Shown here one piece after another: positions 11,447 to 24,899 of a DNA stretch of 64,000 nucleotides (position 1 is the stretch's first letter; the number at the start of each line of letters is the position of its first letter). The DNA lies in NCBI GenBank assembly GCA_949825025.1, contig OX463784.1:21818368-21882367 (forward strand), in the 5' to 3' direction. Origin of the DNA: Siphlonurus alternatus. Lineage: Eukaryota > Arthropoda > Insecta > Ephemeroptera > Siphlonuridae. A model generated the notes under the pieces. That model ran no database searches. It was not told the DNA's origin and worked only from the letters and a program-made list of their open reading frames with translations. Made by a program: the position numbers and the translations under genes.

Positions 11447-11620
11447 GGATCATGTATGTATGGATAGGCTATCCCTATACCAATAGCATTAGAGCGGCTG
11501 AGGCAAATCTCCAACGTAAGATGGTGACCGAGCGCAATCAACCGGCGGCATATTTTCAAAGTTTTGAATAGCGTAAAAAAAGTGAAACAGTAGAGAGCTC
11601 GCGAGATCATGCAGAGATGT
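11446..11620. repeat. Segment related in inverted orientation to 15160-15190
   Basis: TGTATGTATGGATAGGCT (about 11452-11470) is the complement of AGCCTATCCATACATACA near 15167. Its place in the SINE-B family is unclear. Confidence 0.4.
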
Positions 11621-11812
11621 ATTCGATCTTATACGTCAAAAGAAAAGAATTAGAAGCATGATTCAAGCCAAAGCAGGTCAGAGCTATAAAAAAATAAGGG
11701 AAAAACTGAATAATATATACTGAATTTCCCAAGTATATATATTTGTATTTTTTTTTTATGATTATAATATGTATATTAAAGTTCGAATAAGCGATATATT
11801 TCATTTTTTGGA

Positions 11813-12425
11813 ATATTTTATTTTCTATAAATAGTTTAACCTGATGCCTTCTATTGAGAAATGAAAACCAAAAAATTCCATCTCAAATAGCTTCACCACA
11901 AAAAAATCCCAAAGTTGCTGTTTCGGAGGCCTTTAACATGCATTCTTATATATATGGAACAGAAAACCAGCTTTTTACTCCAACTTCGTCTGAACTATGG
12001 AACCCAATTAAAAAATATGTACGTAATCAATGATGAATTCTTTAATGGATTTTCAAATAATTTTTTTTTTTTACGGAGCCGTTTTTCCGGAAAAAAAAAC
12101 TTGAAAATCCTTATGGGAATTAACCCGCAAAAATTTCAATATTTTTTTTCGGAAAAACGGCTCCGTAAAAAAAAAAATTTATTTGAAAATCCAATAAAGA
12201 ATTCATAATAGATTACGCACGTATTTTTTAATTGGTACCATAGTTCAGACGAAGTTAGAGTAAAAAGCTGTTTTCTGTTCCATAATAAGGATGCATGTTA
12301 AAGGCCTCCGAAACACCAACTTTGGGAATGTTTTTAGGTGAAGCTATTTGAGATGGAATTTTTTGGTTTTCATTTCTCAATATTATAGAGGGTGAGTTGA
12401 ACTATTTTTAGAAAATAAAATATTT
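11813..12425. mobile_element. Long fold-back element (palindrome, ~612 bp)
   Basis: The left half is mirrored by the right half almost to the centre at about 12118: for example CATCTCAAATAGCTTCACC on the left against GGTGAAGCTATTTGAGATG on the right, and ACGGAGCCGTTTTTCC against GGAAAAACGGCTCCGT. The arms are about 270-300 bp with few mismatches. No target duplication is clear. The open frame at 11915-12208 crosses the arms and is not a gene. Confidence 0.9.
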
Positions 12426-12429
12426 AAAA

Positions 12430-12880
12430 AAAATTAAATCGCTCACTCTACTTTAAAAGAAATTATTATCGGCATCAGGCCTGATGTATTATTATCGTAG
12501 GGGTACTTATTTAAAAAAACAACAAAGATGTGACTGGACGCAATACTATAATAGACAGCTAGCTAGCAGTTTAATCTATTACATAAAAAGTCTGGAGGAC
12601 ATTCATGAGCAATTAAACTTAGAGAGACTATGTTTTTATCTTAGCTCATGCCATGCAGTGTTGTATAAACTTCCAGATTATTAAAAAAAAAAAAAAAATG
12701 AAAGTATACCTGCATGTGTTTAAGAAACAATTGTTTGACTACCTAATTAAAAAGAAAATATTACTCCATTAAGCTCATGCAAGGCAAAGAATGTCAATAA
12801 TTTTATTTGTATAATTTTGTATTGTAATAATTGAATATTGTTATTTTGTATGTTTGTCTATGTCTATTATTTTTAGAACC
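12430..12880. other. Nothing recognised
   Basis: AT-rich; an open frame of 66 codons at 12484-12684 has no recognisable motif and ends by a poly-A run. Confidence 0.35.
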
Positions 12881-12884
12881 ACAA

Positions 12885-12940
12885 GCAGGGATAAAAATTG
12901 AGGCCAAAGTGGGGGTTAAAGTGTTTGTGAATGCTCCCCA
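12885..12940. mobile_element. Right half of the TGGGGGGCATTCA MITE
   Basis: From GGGATAAAAATTGAGGC through GGGGGTTAAAGTG to GAATGCTCCCCA this copies the right arm of 49381-49548. The left arm is missing, so the element is broken. Confidence 0.75.
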
Positions 12941-13263
12941 TTATATATGTTTTAGAATAAAATTATTAACAAACATGGAATAAAAAGAGGTGAAGAATTA
13001 TAATAATTAACAATATATACAGTATCATATAATTTATTGATGTCATTATAAAATCTTTCCACAAAATCTTTTTATGTGCATATGCCAACAGTCAGCATGC
13101 ACTATATATATTCTTGATCAAAATCTTTTATTTTTTTCCAAATGGCTTTTAATTCTTTTAAAAATTGGCTTGCACGCAGGACTCCCCGGCAAAGTTTAGT
13201 GACTCAATATTGTTAAATTTATCTGCCCAGGCCATATGTATATATACTGCATGAAAAATTCAT

Positions 13264-13415
13264 TTTAAGCCGGTATTACACGATACAATTTTTCTAGTTA
13301 TTGTATACAATTTCTCCTTACAAGAAAACTTCCACTCCATTTGTTTGTATGGAGATGAAATTTTCTTGCAAGGAAAAAATTGTATTATCATCGTGTATTA
13401 TAATACCGGCTTAAA
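13264..13415. mobile_element. MITE with TTAAGCCGGTATTA ends
   Basis: TTTAAGCCGGTATTA on the left pairs with TAATACCGGCTTAAA on the right (ends near 13414); inside, ATACAATTTTT pairs with AAAAATTGTAT. About 150 bp, no coding capacity. Confidence 0.8.
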
Positions 13416-13877
13416 GTGAAGTCCATGAAGACACTTTTTAATGTTTAATCATTGTCTACCCTTGCTGGCAACTATATTATAAAAAAAACTTAGCTGCATC
13501 TTATATATTATGCAGTAATGTATATATTATATATAAATTTATATTACATATATTTATTTATAATATATTTGCAAAATTTGCATATTATAGCCGTATAAAA
13601 TATAAAAGACAAAGCCAAAAAATGCTTATTTCTCTAGTAAAAAAATAGATAGTATTTTCTCTTTATTAAAATTCTTACTCATTACATAGAGTGCTGTACA
13701 CCAAAAATGTGTCGTACTTGTTGACTGAAGCAACGGGTCCAAAGAAGGAACGTCAATAGAGTTTTGTCGGTGCGACAATGATGTGTTGGGCTTCCTCGCT
13801 TGCCTTTTCTGTGTAGAAAAGCATGATTAGTATTTAGGCAAAATTAAGCATAGACTTCCTGCTAGACTTAATTAAAT

Positions 13878-13963
13878 AGTACACTCCATTTGAATAAAAA
13901 TATCCCATCCAGCTATGTTAAAGTATAGCCGGATCAGACATTTTTATCTGAATGGAGTGTACT
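13878..13963. repeat. Short inverted-repeat element (86 bp)
   Basis: AGTACACTCCATTTGAATAA at the left is matched by TTATCTGAATGGAGTGTACT at the right, with arms of about 24 bp. Confidence 0.75.
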
Positions 13964-13983
13964 TTAAGACAGGGACTGGATCC

Positions 13984-14170
13984 CGTATCCGGATCCGCTC
14001 ATTATCCTGTTAAAAAAATAAATGGACCAGATCCGGGTATCCCGATCACCTTAAAAATATAAATGGACCAAATCCGAATATCCCGATCCCCTAAAAAAAA
14101 TAAAAGGATCTGGACACCCAGATACTTTTATATTTTTTAAAGAGGATCCAAAAAAGGGTTCAGGTATTTT
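13984..14170. repeat. Degenerate 41-bp tandem repeat, 4-5 units
   Basis: Units start GACCAGATCCGG (14025), GACCAAATCCG (14066), GATCTGGACACC (14107) and GATCCAAAAAAGG (14145), with a related unit near 13984. Spacing is 41, 41 and 38 bp. Each unit joins a GATCC-rich block to an A/T-rich spacer. Confidence 0.75.
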
Positions 14171-14925
14171 AATTTTTTGATTTTCACTGTTTGAAGTTTG
14201 AATTTTATCTTCCCAACTTGCGCAATTTGCGGCTTCTTAAAAAATAAATCTTTTCTCTTATTGACACAACATTGGGTGTTCATATATTACATATATATTT
14301 TCGTATTTCATTAATTTCAATTAAAAGTATTAAAACTAAATTTACACTTACGTACAGACCCCATGCTTATTTTTTTTTCTTTTTTTTTAAATTTGAAATG
14401 AAATTTGTGTTAATTTTTATTCTTTTTATATGCATATTAAAATTAAATGATTAACTGTAAGAAAATTGTTCAAAATGTTTAAACAGTGCAATGAAATTCT
14501 TCGAATATTTAATCATATAATTACCAATATTACCAATATATAATATAATTAACGTACAGTCGTATGGCATTTAATTAAACAATTAACAAACAACAGTTCT
14601 TATCATACATTATCAGTTACAGTATCATATGCATAATTATTATTATTAGTCTTTTATTAAACACAGAAAGTGTACATATTAACAGCACTAGAAACATACA
14701 TTATAGAAAAACATTACAATAGAACACATAAAACATACATACAAAACATATATAATATAGTTACAGAATAATAGAACAACAGAAAATGATAATAAAACAA
14801 TATAAAATAAAATAACAGATGATACTAACAGCCTGTTACATCATAATAATAATATGTGTATGATACAGAGATACAGTACTGTACATACCCGTGTATCGAG
14901 ACTGGCGTTTCTCCTTCATTTTGCA
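14171..14925. other. AT-rich DNA, nothing recognised
   Basis: No supportable gene; low-complexity ACATA-rich stretch at about 14680-14830. Confidence 0.4.
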
Positions 14926-15100
14926 GGGATTTCCGCTTAGCAGCATTCTTGCAACCAGGTGCACAACAAGTTCTTGTCATTAACGCTTATTTAGCTTCAC
15001 ATTTTCGTATAATATCACATAAAATATGGAGAAAATAGTAAAAAATTGCAATTTTTTCTCCATCCCAACATGGCGGACAACAATATCAAAACATTAGCGT

Positions 15101-15117
15101 CACGTGACTATCACGTG
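15101..15117. promoter_or_regulatory. Paired CACGTG E-boxes
   Basis: CACGTG at 15101-15106 and 15112-15117, 11 bp apart (about one helical turn), each inside TCACGTGAC. This is the form bound by bHLH-zipper factors such as USF/TFE. An ATGGCGGAC motif lies at 15070-15078. Whether this is a promoter or part of a repeat is unknown. Confidence 0.35.
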
Positions 15118-15159
15118 ACCGTTACCACCCACTTCCTCCTCACGACCGAGCTTCACCGA

Positions 15160-15240
15160 GACAGCGCCATAGCCTATCCATACATACAAGATCCTTGGTC
15201 CTAGCATTCGCTGAGGTAAGACTGAGGGAACCGTAGAAAA
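15160..15240 (-). mobile_element. SINE central-domain fragment
   Basis: CTAGCATTCGCTGAGGTAAG then ACTGAGGGAACCGTAGAAAA match the core at 53850-53912 and, less closely, 27299-27350. No tail or head is preserved. Confidence 0.65.
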
Positions 15241-16519
15241 CCTCAATTAAGACGGTGGTAAGTAGGATATTAAAATTCTGCATAGTAATAAAATTTAAAT
15301 TTCTAAATCCATTCTTAAATATATAATCAGTCTTTGAATCACATCGTAACATTAGAAATTTTAGCCAAAGAAAGTATTTACAGCATTATTGTGGTCGAGA
15401 TACTGTTTTTTTTTTTTATTTATTAAGTTACGCCATATATTTATTGTTTTATCTACTAATTTAAAATAATAAAAAAAACATTTTATTAAAATAAAACTCT
15501 TAAGAAAAATAATATTAATATTTTAATTTGTAATAAATTAATAATAAAATAAAATAAAATAAAAATATAAAAAAAATATTATTGATGGTATTAATTTTGA
15601 AAATAATATAAATTATACTATTATATGTGTTTGTTGAAGTTGAAAATTTTTGAGGAATAAAATTAAAAATACAAAATTTCTTCATTAGAAAGGTTTGGCC
15701 CGACAGTCATTCTTCCACATAACCTAAATCCTCATATTTAATAAAAAAATCCATTACCTCCGTATCTTTATTATCATGGATGGATAACATTTACTGGAGC
15801 AAACGAAGCTGCGTGGGCCCCACAGGAACATGAGGAAACTAAATCCTGTAATGATGAAAAAAGGTCTTAGTTCAAATACACTTCAGACAAGTAAAGAGTT
15901 TATTCTGTGAAGACAACTTAAAAATAGAAAATTGTTATATTATGTAAGTCATGCATGGCTCTTAAAAATGTATGTTTGACATATAACTTGGGAGCTGAAA
16001 TAGAATTTTTAAATTCAATAAAAAATTAGCACTTGGGGAATTTTTTTAAATTACACTTGCTATATATACATATTACAGTATTTTATATTTTATTATGTGA
16101 ATGAACGTGTAAGGTCAATAATAATATTAATTCATACTATATAAATAGTGTCATTTCATTTGAAAACCATTGGCATAGTTTATACAGTATAGTATATACA
16201 CAGACATAATAATATAAAATACCTGTGGTACTTGCAATGTAATGAATTTAATATTATAAATAAGTGTAAAAAGGGGTATTATCCATTGCACAATTTATAT
16301 ACAAGCTTCAAATATGCTATAATATTTTTGTGAATAGGCCTTATTAAATATTGCTCAAAAATACTTAAATGCATGTATATCTTATAAGATTTTGTATTGC
16401 TGAATAATCTACTAAAATTGAGCTCATTTAACACTTAAAAAAAAAGTAAAAGTGTATCCTTGGACCTTTTAAAGAAAACTAATATTTTGATTATTTTCAC
16501 TGATTTTTTTTTTTTCTTC
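15241..16519. other. AT-rich DNA, nothing recognised
   Basis: Low-complexity AT-rich sequence with homopolymer runs; no supported gene. Confidence 0.4.
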
Positions 16520-16527
16520 ATGCAAAT

Positions 16528-17301
16528 CATAGCCCTCTGGTGGAAGGCCAAGACCAGCAGGGGCGATCGTCAACTGTCAAGATATTAGCCGTCTGAAATT
16601 TAAAAAATAACACGCAAAGTAATGGGGAGGAAATATTTTTTTAAAAATATTTACCTGATATTATTGAAGGTATCTTGTAGTGCGATACTACTTTAATGTA
16701 GTCTCCTGCGTGCTGATTATTTTATTTAGTTGATAACTATTATACTACCTGAGAAAAATTACGGTAAAGTCAGGGCGGGAACTTAGTTATATCTTCCAAG
16801 CCTTGGATATGTATCATGACGTCACGGAATATTGAAAATGCAAAAAAGTACTTGCATCAACTTTCATACATTATTTTCGATGTAGTTATAACTTTAATTG
16901 ATATACAAAGTAAAAAAATTGCAATTAAGTAAAGTGAAAGTCACTCGCTATATGAAGAAAGGTTTTCAATGTTTATATGACGTCATCGCCAGTAAACTGA
17001 CTTTTTCCTTCGCGGCTTCGCGCATGCGCAGATGTAACAGAAGTCGGGTTCATAAAACATTAATTGGAGTGTATTAATATTGGTTTTGCGTGAAAAAGAA
17101 GGTTGTTACGCAAGATTAGACTATATTAGAGTTAAACTAGTTTCGTTTTCAAAACTCTGGCCTAGCACACAGCGCAATTGTCGTAAACCGCGACCAAAGT
17201 AAAGTCCTCTCCCATTTGATTACACGCAAAGCTGCTGCTCAGTAGGACGGCTATTGAAAAGTGGGCGCGGTCAGGTCTTGGCCTTCCACCAGAGGGCTAT
17301 G
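16528..17301. mobile_element. Non-autonomous DNA transposon, 28-bp TIRs, 7-bp target duplication
   Basis: Left TIR 16528-16555 begins CATAGCCCTCTGGTGGAAGG; right TIR 17274-17301 is its perfect complement. The heptamer TGCAAAT abuts both ends (16521-16527 and 17302-17308). Total 774 bp, no long frame inside. The CA...TG termini and 7-8-bp duplication fit hAT- or P-like elements, without a firm choice. Perfect TIRs suggest fairly recent insertion. Confidence 0.9.
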
Positions 17302-17308
17302 TGCAAAT

Positions 17309-19513
<2,205 letters not shown>

Positions 19514-20259
19514 ACATGCATGGCGCGGCGCACGAAACATAAGAAAAAGCTTGGATAGAGTTACCTCTTATATAGCAAACTATAAGGTGAAGGCATGAGG
19601 GCAGGCAAAAGCTTCCTGAGCTACATCTTTTTACCTCTCATCAGCTTTTTATATTAGGTTTATTGAACACTGGATTGAAATTATATTTATATATGTTATG
19701 TGGCTTCATCTTGCGTATTTTTACTAATATTCATTATTTTATGGTTGCTGCATGTATAATGTACATTTTCAGGGGGAAAATGTTAAAAAAATATTTTAAT
19801 TAAAAGTATAATTTTAATATTATATTTTATATATTTGCATGAGCAGTGTACTTTAGCCTACTTTAAATTGCAGGGTGTATTAAGTATAAACAAAATTTTA
19901 CTGGACTGGTACATGCATGCATGAGGACGTTCATAATACATAGCAGCGAAGAGAGAGAAAAAAACAATAATAAAATAATAAAATAGAAGCAAGCAACATT
20001 TTGAGTTTTAAAATATCAATCATTTGCTCAGGTTAATTAAAAAGATTTCCACCTACAGTACAAGGTACAAGGTGTCAGCCGTTGCATCTCTTTATATAAC
20101 TTCTTCCTTTGAAAGGTCTATTTTAAAATTAAAACAATCCCCCATTTATACCTAGCTCTTTTTTGATAAATTAATATACACAAAAAGTTAAATATTTTCA
20201 ATCCAGTGTGTTAATTACCTTAGCAAGTATCTTCTCAATTCAAGCAAAACACACACACG

Positions 20260-20346
20260 CTAACGTTGCGAAGTTAGCAGGAGGCGTTCCATCACTTCTT
20301 GCCAGCCGTTTGCAGACAGTCCATCCTCCATAGCAGACCACTCAGC
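20260..20346 (-). other. Candidate short exon on minus strand (weak)
   Basis: A GC-richer island carries a minus-strand frame reading AEWSAMEDGLSANGWQEVME and then RLLLTSQR before a stop (20260-20262). It begins right after CTGCAG on the minus strand, an acceptor-like sequence. Upstream on the same strand is CAAGATGGCAGCAGTAAGT, which resembles a start region followed by a donor. No family recognised. A 28-codon frame in GC-richer DNA can be chance. Confidence 0.25.
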
Positions 20347-20782
20347 CTGCAGTGTTTACTTACTGCTGCCATCTTGCTCGTCAAATAACTTTTTATACTC
20401 TTTGTTTTTTAAAACGTAATGGTTGGGTTTACAAAAAAAAAATTACACTTAACCAAATATAAAATTACCCCAGGAGGTGGAGCTGTGTAGCCTTTCTATA
20501 TAATTATATTTTAAATTTTGAAACTTTGCAGATTGTATATTACATCATATAAGTGAAGTTTCTGTATATAGTATGCTGCATCATGTCTCAATTTAAAAAG
20601 TTCATAAATTCATAAAAATACTTTGGGATTTTCAATAATAAACGACCATACATACTTGTTTTTTATTAGAGTATTTTATTAAAGTACCTTCAGTTATGTA
20701 TATTGTCATTTTTTTTTAAATTTTATCCCTTCAATATCTTTAAAATTGTACTTCAAAACGCTGCGATATTATTATATAATCA

Positions 20783-21016
20783 TGTACACCACTGGACACA
20801 GCAAACTGTACTCCTGCTTTGTTTGTATTAGGCTTAACCACATGCACCAGAGTCTATATATGCATGGAGGCGTTGTATACCAATAATCTTTTGATAGACG
20901 GTGCATGATTTTCTTACCTCCCATGTACAAAATTACAAATCTGCATCTCTTTGTCTCAGAGCTGCAGCTCTAGCAAGTGTGTCAAGAGTAAAGTTTGTGC
21001 TGTCCACAGGTGTACA
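20783..21016. mobile_element. MITE of the GTACACC family (~234 bp)
   Basis: Left end TGTACACCACTGGACACAGC is matched by the complement of the right end, GTGCTGTCCACAGGTGTACA (to 21016), continuing inward with AAACTGTACTC/GAGTAAAGTTT. Related copies are at 41227-41443 and 58389-59367. Confidence 0.75.
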
Positions 21017-21036
21017 TATTTAACATGCAAGTATTA

Positions 21037-21057
21037 CATGACTATGACGTCACAGCG
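21037..21057. repeat. CATGACTATGACGTCACAGC repeat
   Basis: The same string with small changes occurs at about 38660-38680 and twice, inverted, at 57916-57991. Here and at 57940 it is preceded by ATATTTAACANGCAAG, so a longer repeat is shared. Confidence 0.55.
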
Positions 21058-24040
21058 TTTTGAAGCATAATTTTAAGGGTAAAAAAATTACATAAAACTT
21101 GAGTTTCTGCATGGTATTCAAAATAACAATATTCCAACAATATATATACAATTGAGAACTGTATTCAAAATTGTTTGATGATAAATAATGTATTTAATAT
21201 ATTTTAAAGGCACACAAGAACACAACATTAAAAATTGAAAGGAAAAGAAAGAACTGGTAGTATTATAATTTCGGCTTTCACATGATAAATAATTTTTTTA
21301 ATTTATATTGTGTTGTGAATTATGCAAAAATTTGACAAATAGCAGCTGAAATATGTAATTATGTTAATTTTAAAGGTTTATTATAATATTACTAAAAATA
21401 ATGGCATATAATTAATAATATTATACCAAATATTTTTTTTATAATCAATACCTTGTGATTTTTACGTTGGAATTAAGAAGAAGCAGACAGCAAATATTAT
21501 TTGGTTTGGATGAGATCAGCCTTGCATGGTAGTTATTAGTAAAATGAGGAAAGAATGAATAATTTATAATTTGTGATGATAATTTGACAGCCTTGTGATT
21601 TTCAAGAATTATAATTATAATCTGAATATTATTATATAAAAATTTATTGCCTTATAATGAGGTGATTTAATTCGAAACACATTGTTATGTGTAATAAGAG
21701 ATATATATTTTTTATTTGCATATTTGTTATTTATGCAGTCTCATCAGAATGATATTTCTGTATTGTATTAATGTCTATAATTATCATAGTACCTATTCTG
21801 AAAAAAAAAATATATTATGTAGGTAGTAATTTGTTACATTCATATACCAAAGGCAATTTGATGCATTTCTATGAATTGGTACACATGCAGCAACTAAAAC
21901 TATAAAACAGGAAATATTTCAAACATTGCGTTTATTGAAGCATTGATCCTGTGCTGGGGTATTTAATTTTATTTTTATTCTATTAAATCTGACCAAAATC
22001 TTTAGTTATTTTTCACCCATGATGTAAAAAAAAATGTACTTTATTATGCACACCTATAGACAGGACAAATGTTAACCTTGCTCTGCATGTTTGATGTTTG
22101 TGTGCATTATTATGTCATGTAGTCCATGCATGGAGGTTTATTGAACTTATAGTATTTTTTTTTCTTCACTTGTGAATACTGTTATCTGTTATAGTTATTT
22201 TTTTCCCTAAAATTGAGAACCTCTTAGGGCTGCTGCATGCAATAAAAAAGCTTTGGTGTCTTAAGATATACAATGTTTTCAAATTAATCTATATATCTGA
22301 TTCTCAATTCTTATTACATTGCTATTTTATTTGTTACATGCAGGTATATATAACAAGAATCAAATTAACTTTTATTTCAATAAAAAAATCTCACATGCTG
22401 CATCCTTCTCTATGTATATAATTCGGAGAAACAAACAAACAAAACATTGACAGGATATCATTTGATGATTTCATGTTATAAAACATTAAAAAAATAAGAG
22501 TTTTTGTATATCAACAGAAGTTTGAATGGTGAATATTTTTTGTATCAATCACAAAGAATAAATTATATCAAAATTACCTTGGTCTGTTTTGAAAGGGAAA
22601 TGTTTTTTTATTAAACATTCATAAAAAAATCACTGGATAATAATATTATACAGTAGCAAAATTATATAACCCATATTTTTGTTTATAATATCCTATTGAT
22701 CATATAAGTATACTGATCATTAAAAGATAATTAAGTAATTTTATATATTTATAAACAAAGAATACAAAAATTAGTCTATTTCCAACATCCTTTCTTTCCC
22801 TCTCTTAACTTTAAAATAGTCATTAAAAAAACAAAAATCTTAAAAACTATAAAATCCTTTACCTTTAACGATAAATTTTAATGATAACTGGCGTCTATGC
22901 ACTTTAGAAAAACAAAAATGATCATAAAGTACTATAATAAAATTGTAACAAAATGCAATGATCTTTTGTTTAAAGAACAAAACAAAACAAAAAAATGCAT
23001 CACACCAGACACAATAAAAAATAAATTGAAGCATACAAATATTTTAAAACTATAACCTTTTAAGACTTGGGGTTGTAAATCATAGCCTTGTTTTTTTTTA
23101 TTTTATCGTTATCATTTTTACCTGCTGACTTAAATGCATTTACCTGTCAGAAACATGCTTAAGTGTATGTAAAAAAATGATGTTAAGTATTATACAGGTA
23201 ATAAGCACTTATGCAAACACATTGCCCATATATAAGTACTTGAAAGCTTGGTAATTAAATACAATGATGTTACTTATTTTATGAACATGTGTGATAGAAA
23301 AAATTTAAATATATTTAAATTGTAGCTTATTATTTTTTTTTTACATTTGATCAATGTGTAAAAAAAATGTATAATAAAATATGTTGGTTTCATTTTAAAA
23401 GCGTAACATTATAATATTCTTGCAAGTATACCCCCTAAATAATATGTAATCAAAATTGACATCCTGAAACCAGAACAGATGCCAATAAAATTGCTGAAAT
23501 TGCAACGTTCTTTTTACTGAGATTAGTACTTAAGACTCCTAGGGTTTTGCTCTTTATATCATTTGTTATATATGCTAAATTTCAGTCCATTCTTTCATTA
23601 GGAACAACGTTGTTATGAGTGAGTAGTGCTGCAATTGAATCTCAAAAGTGGTCGAATTATTTTAAATATAAAATTTTAAAAAGTTGTTATAAAGTGATAA
23701 AATTTTAAATTAAAAGAAAAAACTAACAATATTCAATATTAATATTTTATTTACAAAAATTTAAATAATTTAAACATTAAACTTATATTTTTTTATAAAT
23801 AATTCTTTGAAAATTGTATTATAAAATATTTTAAACTCTTCACCTCTATTGGAAAAAAGTAAATTTAGTAACGTATTCTACAATAAATACCATCACTGTT
23901 ATATCTGTCTTCTGCTATAAATTGTCAATTAGAATAATATTTTGTTAACATTTCTGCTCTGATATTATGGTTATTATTTTTTTTTTTTGTCTTGATTCTA
24001 CATTAACAACCCTTTCTTCGTGCTTGTAACGTCTTCACTG
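21058..24040. other. 3 kb of AT-rich DNA, nothing recognised
   Basis: Read on both strands without finding a supported gene, long inverted repeat or tandem array. Confidence 0.4.
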
Positions 24041-24147
24041 ATTGGTTGACAGTTTATAAGGCAGGACCTCACTGGCCGACACGATCCGAAGTACACCGGA
24101 GAAGCTACGACAAGAACCTAAATTCATAGGACAGCCAGTAGAGAAGG
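24041..24147 (+). promoter_or_regulatory. Promoter/first-exon-like block (weak)
   Basis: A GC-richer island begins with ATTGG (CCAAT-box-like, 24041-24045), has TATAAG at 24055-24060, and about 90 bp later GAGAAG|GTAATC, a donor-like site at 24147. The spacing would suit a short non-coding first exon. G+C stays raised to about 24310. No downstream exon could be joined. Confidence 0.28.
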
Positions 24148-24804
24148 TAATCTTTTATAAGGCTCTAATTTCTTCCACCGTTTATACAGTCAGTATAAAT
24201 ATAAAGCAAGCGTGGTTACTCCTGCACCTGCCGTTGCCCGCAGCGCATTGTGTCTGTGCTGATAACATGAACATACAAGACTCGTTACAACCGCGTGCCT
24301 TTTCTTATCTCAAGATGTTGTCAATTTAATTACTGTGCATTCAAATTTGGGTAAGGATATATTAGCTTAGCATTTTAATTCATATAATTTAATATTGAAT
24401 AATTACCCGCCTGTCTACAAAAATACAAATATACAAAAATAACTTTGGATGTTATTTAAAAATAAATACAATTATTTTATTTTTTAAAAAAATAATTAAA
24501 CAATTTAAAATATATTAAAATTAGTTATAAAATTAATGCAAAATGCAAAAAAATATTTTGATTTATTTAATTTAATCAAATTTTAATATATTATTAAAAA
24601 TTTTACTTAACTACACTAACTATATATTTTTTTATTTATAAATACCGAAATGTTTACAGGGCATTCAATAAAACTATGTTTGCAGTTGATGATTATTTAA
24701 TATAATTATTGATTGAAGATTGTACAGATGGACTAAAAGGTAGACCTCTGTATTCCAGTATTAGCAGAAGTTACTTCAGCAGCATATCAATAACTCCTTG
24801 TACA

Positions 24805-24899
24805 ATACACTCGAAAATTTCTCTTTGCAGTGTCATTCTTACGGGGTAAGGTGATAAACAAGGCAACAAGGAGAAATTTTCCGAGGCGACAAGTGTACA
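24805..24899. mobile_element. Short MITE of family F
   Basis: TACACTCGAAAATTTCTC at the left pairs with GAGAAATTTTCCGAGGCGAC then AAGTGTACA at the right. The left end has lost part of the terminal block. Confidence 0.65.

Noticed and set aside
11915..12208. 97-codon frame
   Set aside because: Runs across both arms of the fold-back element.
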